From: an uncultured Bacilli bacterium
GTDB taxonomy: Bacteria > Bacillota_I > Bacilli_A > RF39 > UBA660
Reading direction: 5' to 3'
DNA length: 9,617 nucleotides
Assembly: GCA_944336815.1 (NCBI GenBank)
Contig: CALVLG010000031.1
Location: 1-9,617 of the forward strand
Below are positions 5,815 through 9,617 of the stretch, in pieces. The notes beneath the pieces were generated by a model that had not been told where the DNA came from, did no database searches, and saw nothing but the letters and a program-made list of their open reading frames with translations. The translations under genes were made by a program, and so were the position numbers. Positions within the stretch are counted from its first letter, which is position 1. Every line of letters begins with the position of its first letter.

Positions 5815-5843
5815 ATATTACACAAAAGAATGCCTTTTGTCAA
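5815..5843 (-). promoter_or_regulatory. Promoter of infC-rpmI-rplT
   Basis: The minus strand has a perfect -35 TTGACA (5838-5843), 17 nt of spacer and -10 TAATAT (5815-5820). Expected start is near 5807-5810. The -35 lies only 6 bp past the stop of the upstream ATPase gene. An inverted repeat ACAAAAG-GCATT-CTTTTGT (5822-5840) overlaps the -35 and fills most of the spacer. Confidence 0.85.
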
Positions 5844-5849
5844 GAATTT

Positions 5850-7067
5850 TTAACCTTTTTTCTCATCTAACAGCCATTCTATCACATTTATTTTCGTTAT
5901 CCCATTATAATCAGCCTCTAAATCCATATCAAGAGTGAGTAAAAACTTAGGATAATGATCTTTTGTTCTTTGTAAAGATTTAAGTTCTCTTTCTAACACT
6001 TTTTCATCGCGAACTGATAAAGCAACTTGATAATATTTCAAACCATCTCTATTTTCCGCGACAAAATCAACTTCCAAATCATCAACTTTACCAACATATA
6101 CTTTATATCCTCTTCGAAGTAATTCTAAATAAACTATATTTTCTAATATATGCCCCATATCCCTATCAGCTTTTTTGCCTAAAAGATAACTTCTTAAACC
6201 AGGATCCACAACATAATACTTATAATCCCTTGCTAAAAGGTTTTTCCCTTTTACATCATATCTTTCAGCTTTATAAATCAAAAAACTATCAAGGAATGCC
6301 GAAATATAATTCTCAACAGTATGATTACTAGTAGGCATGCCTTTACTAACTAATGTATCGCTAATTTTTTTAGTCGATATTGCACTTCCAACACTATCAA
6401 ATATGAATTTCAAAATACTTTCCAATAACATTTTATCCGAAATATTATTACGAGAAATAATATCTTTATAAACAACAGTAGTAAATATTCCTTCTAAATA
6501 CGTATCCAAATCATTAGGATTATCCATTAGAATAGCTAAATTTCCAGGCATACCACCATAACGCATATATTCCAAAAAATATTCATAACGGCTTTTCGTA
6601 AAGTTATTAGAAAAAGCACTTAAAAATTCTTTAAAAGATAATGGTAACATTTTTATTTCAATATATCTTCCAGATAATAAAGTAGCCAGCTCTCCTGACA
6701 ATAAATAAGCGTTAGACCCAGTTATATAAACATCAACATTTTTTTTAATATATAAACTATCAACAGCTTTTTGAAAATCTAAAACATTTTGGACTTCATC
6801 TAAAAATACGTAATATTTTTTTGAAGAAGAAATTTTTTTATTCACATAAGAATATAATTCCTTATAATTATTAAAATCATATTGAGCATCTTCTAAATTA
6901 ATTTGAATAATTTGATCTTTTTTAACCCCATTTTTTTCCAAATAATCAATAAACAATGCAAATAAAGTGGACTTCCCGCATCGTCTTATACCTGTCACAA
7001 CTTTAATAACATCTTTATCCTTAAATCTTTTCAATAATTCTAGATATTCTGTTCTTTCAACCAACAT
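5850..7067 (-). CDS. AAA+ ATPase with C-terminal DUF4143 domain
   Basis: This belongs to the widespread AAA_14/DUF4143 family of cytoplasmic ATP-binding proteins of unknown biological role. Visible in 405 residues: Walker A GIRRCGKST (26-34) in the family-typical TGIRRCGKSTL, Walker B YVFLDEVQ (86-93), sensor-like TGSNAYLLSG (116-125) with R134 in LLSGRYIEI as a possible arginine finger, the family box YGGMPG (170-175), and a middle winged-helix-like region (about 205-265). The C-terminal domain (about 300-405) has E309, D334 in LEVDF and Q347 in YYQVAL, the layout of a degenerate PD-(D/E)xK nuclease fold. The chosen ATG at 7067 follows GAGGTGG by 5 nt; a GTG at 7076 lies inside that site and is rejected. 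The gene is alone between its own promoter and the infC promoter. These genes often sit singly and vary between strains, which is known for the family; mobility here is not shown. Confidence 0.9.
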   Translation of the reverse strand: MLVERTEYLELLKRFKDKDVIKVVTGIRRCGKSTLFALFIDYLEKNGVKKDQIIQINLEDAQYDFNNYKELYSYVNKKISSSKKYYVFLDEVQNVLDFQKAVDSLYIKKNVDVYITGSNAYLLSGELATLLSGRYIEIKMLPLSFKEFLSAFSNNFTKSRYEYFLEYMRYGGMPGNLAILMDNPNDLDTYLEGIFTTVVYKDIISRNNISDKMLLESILKFIFDSVGSAISTKKISDTLVSKGMPTSNHTVENYISAFLDSFLIYKAERYDVKGKNLLARDYKYYVVDPGLRSYLLGKKADRDMGHILENIVYLELLRRGYKVYVGKVDDLEVDFVAENRDGLKYYQVALSVRDEKVLERELKSLQRTKDHYPKFLLTLDMDLEADYNGITKINVIEWLLDEKKG

Positions 7068-7087
7068 AAAAACCACCTCTCACAATA

Positions 7088-7116
7088 ATTATATAGTACT
7101 CAAAAGCATAAGCCAA
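7088..7116 (-). promoter_or_regulatory. Promoter of the AAA+ ATPase gene
   Basis: The minus strand has -35 TTGGCT (7111-7116), a 17-nt spacer and -10 TATAAT (7088-7093). The -35 adjoins the inverted repeat that forms the preceding terminator. The start would be about 15 nt before the ribosome binding site. Confidence 0.7.
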
Positions 7117-7165
7117 GTTTTGGAAAAAAAATTCCAAAACTCCTGCTTTTTAAGAAGTTTTGGAA
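7116..7165 (-). terminator. Terminator of ackA-nrnA with three alternating stem arms
   Basis: On the minus strand TTCCAAAACT (7156-7165) pairs perfectly with AGTTTTGGAA (7132-7141) over 10 bp with a 14-nt loop, followed by eight T (7124-7131). A second copy of TTCCAAAACT (7116-7125) follows, and the middle arm can pair with it instead across a 6-nt T loop. The first hairpin is a standard terminator 7 bp past the nrnA stop; the second is an alternative fold. Confidence 0.8.
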
Positions 7166-7171
7166 GCCAAA

Positions 7172-8134
7172 TCATTCTTTTTCTTTAAATTCTTTACAAG
7201 CTAAATCTAAATCTTTTAATAAAGCCTCTATATCCTCGCTTTTATTTGTCCGTACACCACTAGCATATTTATGCCCACCACCATGATATTTAGAAGCGAC
7301 TTCATTAATAATAGGCCCTTTACTCCGAATATTTACCTTATATAAATCATTCTTCGCATCATAAGTCACAAAACACCACACTAAAACATCTTTAATATAA
7401 TTAAAATCATTAATCATATTAGAAGCCGTTCCAGAATCAACATGATATTTTTCAACAATATCAGCTGTTATATTAATATAAGCAAAACCATTTTCTGTTA
7501 CATTCAAATTATCAGCCAAATACCCCCGAAATCTTATTTCTTCAATTGGTCGTTCATATAACTTTTCATAAAGCGTTGTAAAAGGTATCTTACTTCTTTT
7601 TAACAACTCAGTTGTAATTTCAAAAGTTTTAACTGTTGTATAAGATAACAAAAACCGATCACTATCCGAAACAATTCCTAAAAATAAATTACTAGCCACT
7701 TTTTTAGAAAAGGACCACTTACTTTTTAAAAGCATCTCACTAATCATTTGACATGTACTAGAAGCCGTTTCATCAATCCATTCAATCCCCCCAAAATCTT
7801 CTTCAAAAGGATGATGATCAATCTTAATAACCTCTTTAAATTTCAAACCCTCAATTCCATCAACCCGGTAAAAATTAGGGACATCACATGTAATTAATAA
7901 CGGACTACGTAAAGAACTCATATCTACATGATCTAATGAACCATATTTTCGAAATTTAGAAACACCAGCTCCAACCGCATACACCTTTTTCTTGGGATAC
8001 TTTTCCATAATGGCATCCCGAAGTGCTACTTGACTACAAATGGCATCAGGATCTGGTCCTATATGTCTTGCTATCACAATTGTTTCGTATTGTTTAATCT
8101 TTTTTAAAATATTTTTTAAAGTATCCCCTTTCAT
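7172..8134 (-). CDS. nrnA: DHH-family phosphodiesterase (nanoRNase/pAp phosphatase)
   Basis: NrnA-type enzymes degrade short oligoribonucleotides and 3'-phosphoadenosine 5'-phosphate in the cytoplasm, using Mn2+. Visible in 320 residues: the DHH domain with RHIGPDPDAIC (H24, D28, D30), CDVPN (D84), the IDHH motif (D106-H107-H108) and GIVSDSDRF (D157 or D159), all expected metal ligands, and a C-terminal DHHA1 domain (about 215-320) with KYHGGGHKYASG (283-293), the substrate-binding glycine motif. The length fits the ~310-330-residue NrnA/MgpA family. The ATG at 8134 is preceded by AGGAGAGG. It lies 8 bp after ackA and is followed by a strong terminator, so it is probably co-transcribed with ackA. 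A GdpP-like role is unlikely because there is no membrane or GGDEF part. Whether it prefers nanoRNA, pAp or c-di-AMP breakdown products cannot be read from the sequence. Confidence 0.9.
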   Translation of the reverse strand: MKGDTLKNILKKIKQYETIVIARHIGPDPDAICSQVALRDAIMEKYPKKKVYAVGAGVSKFRKYGSLDHVDMSSLRSPLLITCDVPNFYRVDGIEGLKFKEVIKIDHHPFEEDFGGIEWIDETASSTCQMISEMLLKSKWSFSKKVASNLFLGIVSDSDRFLLSYTTVKTFEITTELLKRSKIPFTTLYEKLYERPIEEIRFRGYLADNLNVTENGFAYINITADIVEKYHVDSGTASNMINDFNYIKDVLVWCFVTYDAKNDLYKVNIRSKGPIINEVASKYHGGGHKYASGVRTNKSEDIEALLKDLDLACKEFKEKE

Positions 8135-8142
8135 AACCTCTC

Positions 8143-9339
8143 CTATTTTTCTGTTAAATTATATGTATCTCTAGCAATCATAACTTCTTCGTTTGTTGGC
8201 ATTACATAAAGAGGAATGCTTGAATCAGCAGTAGTAATAACGCCTTCACTTATTTCTTTGTATCCAGCAATTTTATTATTCATTTCTTCATCAAGTTTTA
8301 CGCCCAAGAAAGCTAATTTTTTCGCAATTAAACTTCTTTCTAAGGCTCCATTTTCCCCAACACCAGCTGTGAACACAATTGCATCTACACCTTCTAATTC
8401 AAAATAATATTTAGCAATATAATCAACAATTCGATTTATAAACATTTGCATTGCTGTTTTAGCATCTTCATTACCATTTTCAAGTTGTTCTGTAACATCA
8501 CGCATATCACTGTATCCTAAAGATAAAGCATATACACCACTTTGTTTATTTAAAATCGTATCCATTTCTTTTGGGGAAATATTTAACTTATCCATTATAT
8601 AAGTAATAGCAGTAACGTCAGTATCACCACAACGAGTTCCCATAATTAGACCAGCATTAGGTGTAAAGCCCATTGAAGTATCAAAAGATTTTCCATTTTT
8701 AATAGCTGTTACACTAGCCCCAGAACCAATATGACAAACAATAAGTTTTAAATCATCACGGCCTAACTTCTTAGCCATTTCTAAAGCAATGTATTTATGA
8801 CTTGTACCATGAGCGCCATATCTTCTTACTTGATATTTATGATACCATTCCATTGGAATAGCATATAAATAATTTTCTTTAGGCATACTTTGATGAAAAG
8901 CCGTATCAAAAACAACAACCTCTGTAGCCAAAGGAACAACTTCTTTAGCCGCTTTAATACCTAAAACAGCGGCTGGGTTATGTAAAGGCGCAATGCTAGA
9001 TAAAGAATCAATATCTAAAACAACTTCATCAGTTGCAATTACACTTTTATCATAGTGATCAGCCCCTTGAACAACTCTATGCCCAATCCCTTTAATCTCA
9101 TCTAAAGAACTAACCACATTTAAACGAATTAACTCATCCATTAAAATTTTAAAAGCAGTTGTATGATTAGGTAAATCAACCTCTTTTTTTATCTTTTCCC
9201 CATTAATCTTAATCGTATAAAGACTATCATTAATTCCTATTCTTTCAAAATTTCCACTTGCTAAAACTTTCTCCTCAGGCATTTCAAAAGCCGTGAATTT
9301 TAAAGAAGAACTTCCAGCATTAACTGATAATATTTTCAT
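8143..9339 (-). CDS. ackA: Acetate kinase
   Basis: AckA interconverts acetyl phosphate + ADP and acetate + ATP, the energy-yielding last step of acetate fermentation. Visible in 398 residues, the normal length: NAGSSSLKF with N7, GHRVVQG with R88, APLHNPA with H120, FDTAFHQ with D145, YGAHGTSHKY with H177, HIGSGAS (203-209), MGTRCGD with R236, FTAGVGENG (323-331) and a C-terminal NEEVMIARD with E384. These correspond to the known catalytic Asn, Arg, His, Asp and Glu residues of the family. The start at 9339 has AGGAG about 11 nt upstream. An in-frame ATG at 9375 lies upstream of the -10 box, so a message from this promoter would not contain it, and it is rejected. No phosphotransacetylase gene is visible here. 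It is followed by nrnA after 8 bp. Confidence 0.97.
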   Translation of the reverse strand: MKILSVNAGSSSLKFTAFEMPEEKVLASGNFERIGINDSLYTIKINGEKIKKEVDLPNHTTAFKILMDELIRLNVVSSLDEIKGIGHRVVQGADHYDKSVIATDEVVLDIDSLSSIAPLHNPAAVLGIKAAKEVVPLATEVVVFDTAFHQSMPKENYLYAIPMEWYHKYQVRRYGAHGTSHKYIALEMAKKLGRDDLKLIVCHIGSGASVTAIKNGKSFDTSMGFTPNAGLIMGTRCGDTDVTAITYIMDKLNISPKEMDTILNKQSGVYALSLGYSDMRDVTEQLENGNEDAKTAMQMFINRIVDYIAKYYFELEGVDAIVFTAGVGENGALERSLIAKKLAFLGVKLDEEMNNKIAGYKEISEGVITTADSSIPLYVMPTNEEVMIARDTYNLTEK

Positions 9340-9361
9340 AATTTCTTCAACTCCTGTCCCT

Positions 9362-9391
9362 ATTATACAAAACATTTAAACTTTTTGCCAC
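9362..9391 (-). promoter_or_regulatory. Promoter of ackA-nrnA
   Basis: The minus strand has a perfect TATAAT (9362-9367) with a partial -35 GTGGCA (9386-9391) at 18 nt. The short distance to the ribosome binding site and the gap after the upstream stop at 9416 fit. The -35 is weak. Confidence 0.55.
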
Positions 9392-9415
9392 GTTTTTAAA
9401 TTAAATTTACTTTCT

Positions 9416-9617
9416 TTAACAAGTAAATACTAAATAATAATTGTTCTCTTTAAAAAAACACTCTTTTACTATTGTCATATTATCTACAATCATATAAGAT
9501 ATTTTTCTTTCTTCTAATTCTTCTATTGTTTTAAAATAACAAAATACTTCATCATAACTAACTATTTTTCCCTTTTCTAAAAATAAAATCACATAATCAT
9601 CATAATATTTCTTTAAA
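9416..9617 (-). CDS. C-terminal fragment of an unrecognised protein, 5' end outside window
   Basis: The minus-strand frame is open from the window edge to TAA at 9416-9418, giving 66 residues. It runs from LKKYYDDYVILFLEKGKIV through a charged stretch, TIEELEERK, to the end NNYYLVFTC. The composition (Tyr, Phe, Glu, Lys) and AT-rich third positions match the neighbouring genes, and no other frame stays open across it. I see no diagnostic motif and cannot name it. It ends about 25 bp before the ackA -35, without a clear hairpin terminator, so some read-through into ackA is possible. Confidence 0.6.
   Translation of the reverse strand, partial: LKKYYDDYVILFLEKGKIVSYDEVFCYFKTIEELEERKISYMIVDNMTIVKECFFKENNYYLVFTC

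Noticed and set aside
9340..9375. Longer ackA starting at the ATG at 9375
   Set aside because: The TATAAT at 9362-9367 would lie inside the gene, and acetate kinase conservation begins at MKILSVNAGSSS (9339), which has an AGGAG.
1..9617. Mobile element, CRISPR array, tRNA or rRNA
   Set aside because: I saw no transposase or integrase motif, no regularly spaced repeats, and no cloverleaf-like or rRNA-like segment on either strand.

Overview
The window looks like chromosomal DNA from a low-GC, anaerobic, fermentative member of the Firmicutes/Bacilli, possibly close to the uncultured Erysipelotrichia or Mollicutes-related lineages. The reasons are the strong A+T bias, AGGAGG-type ribosome binding sites, an L20-type leader before infC-rpmI-rplT, an oxygen-sensitive class III ribonucleotide reductase and acetate kinase. 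Tryptophan is read from TGG, and TGA is used as a stop (nrdD, nrnA), so this is the standard bacterial code and not the Mycoplasma code. Every gene I can support lies on the minus strand, so transcription runs from high to low coordinates.

Layout in transcription order. (1) 9416-9617: the C-terminal end of an unrecognised protein. (2) ackA (8143-9339) and a DHH-family phosphodiesterase, nrnA (7172-8134), form a tight pair with its own promoter and a strong terminator. (3) 5850-7067 is a lone AAA+ ATPase of the AAA_14/DUF4143 type with its own promoter. (4) infC-rpmI-rplT (4387-5669) sits behind a consensus promoter and a leader of about 125 nt that ends in an attenuator-like hairpin, consistent with L20 autoregulation. 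infC appears to start at AUA, and L20 carries an extra C-terminal Rho_N-like domain. (5) A 106-residue Cys/His protein (3997-4317) overlaps nrdG (3324-4007), which is followed by a terminator. (6) nrdD (796-3159) has its own extended -10 promoter and overlaps trxB (1-799, 3' end outside the window) by ATGA.

The most coherent functional unit is nrdG/nrdD/trxB. NrdG would install the glycyl radical on NrdD. NrdD carries a glutaredoxin/NrdH-like CPNC domain fused to its C-terminus, and the translationally coupled gene encodes an NADPH thioredoxin reductase. Together they suggest a self-contained NADPH -> TrxB -> fused redoxin -> active-site route for anaerobic deoxynucleotide synthesis in place of formate. 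This is inference from domain and gene order. I see no mobile element, CRISPR array, tRNA or rRNA. The window is mainly housekeeping, with a few unusual domain fusions and regulatory details.
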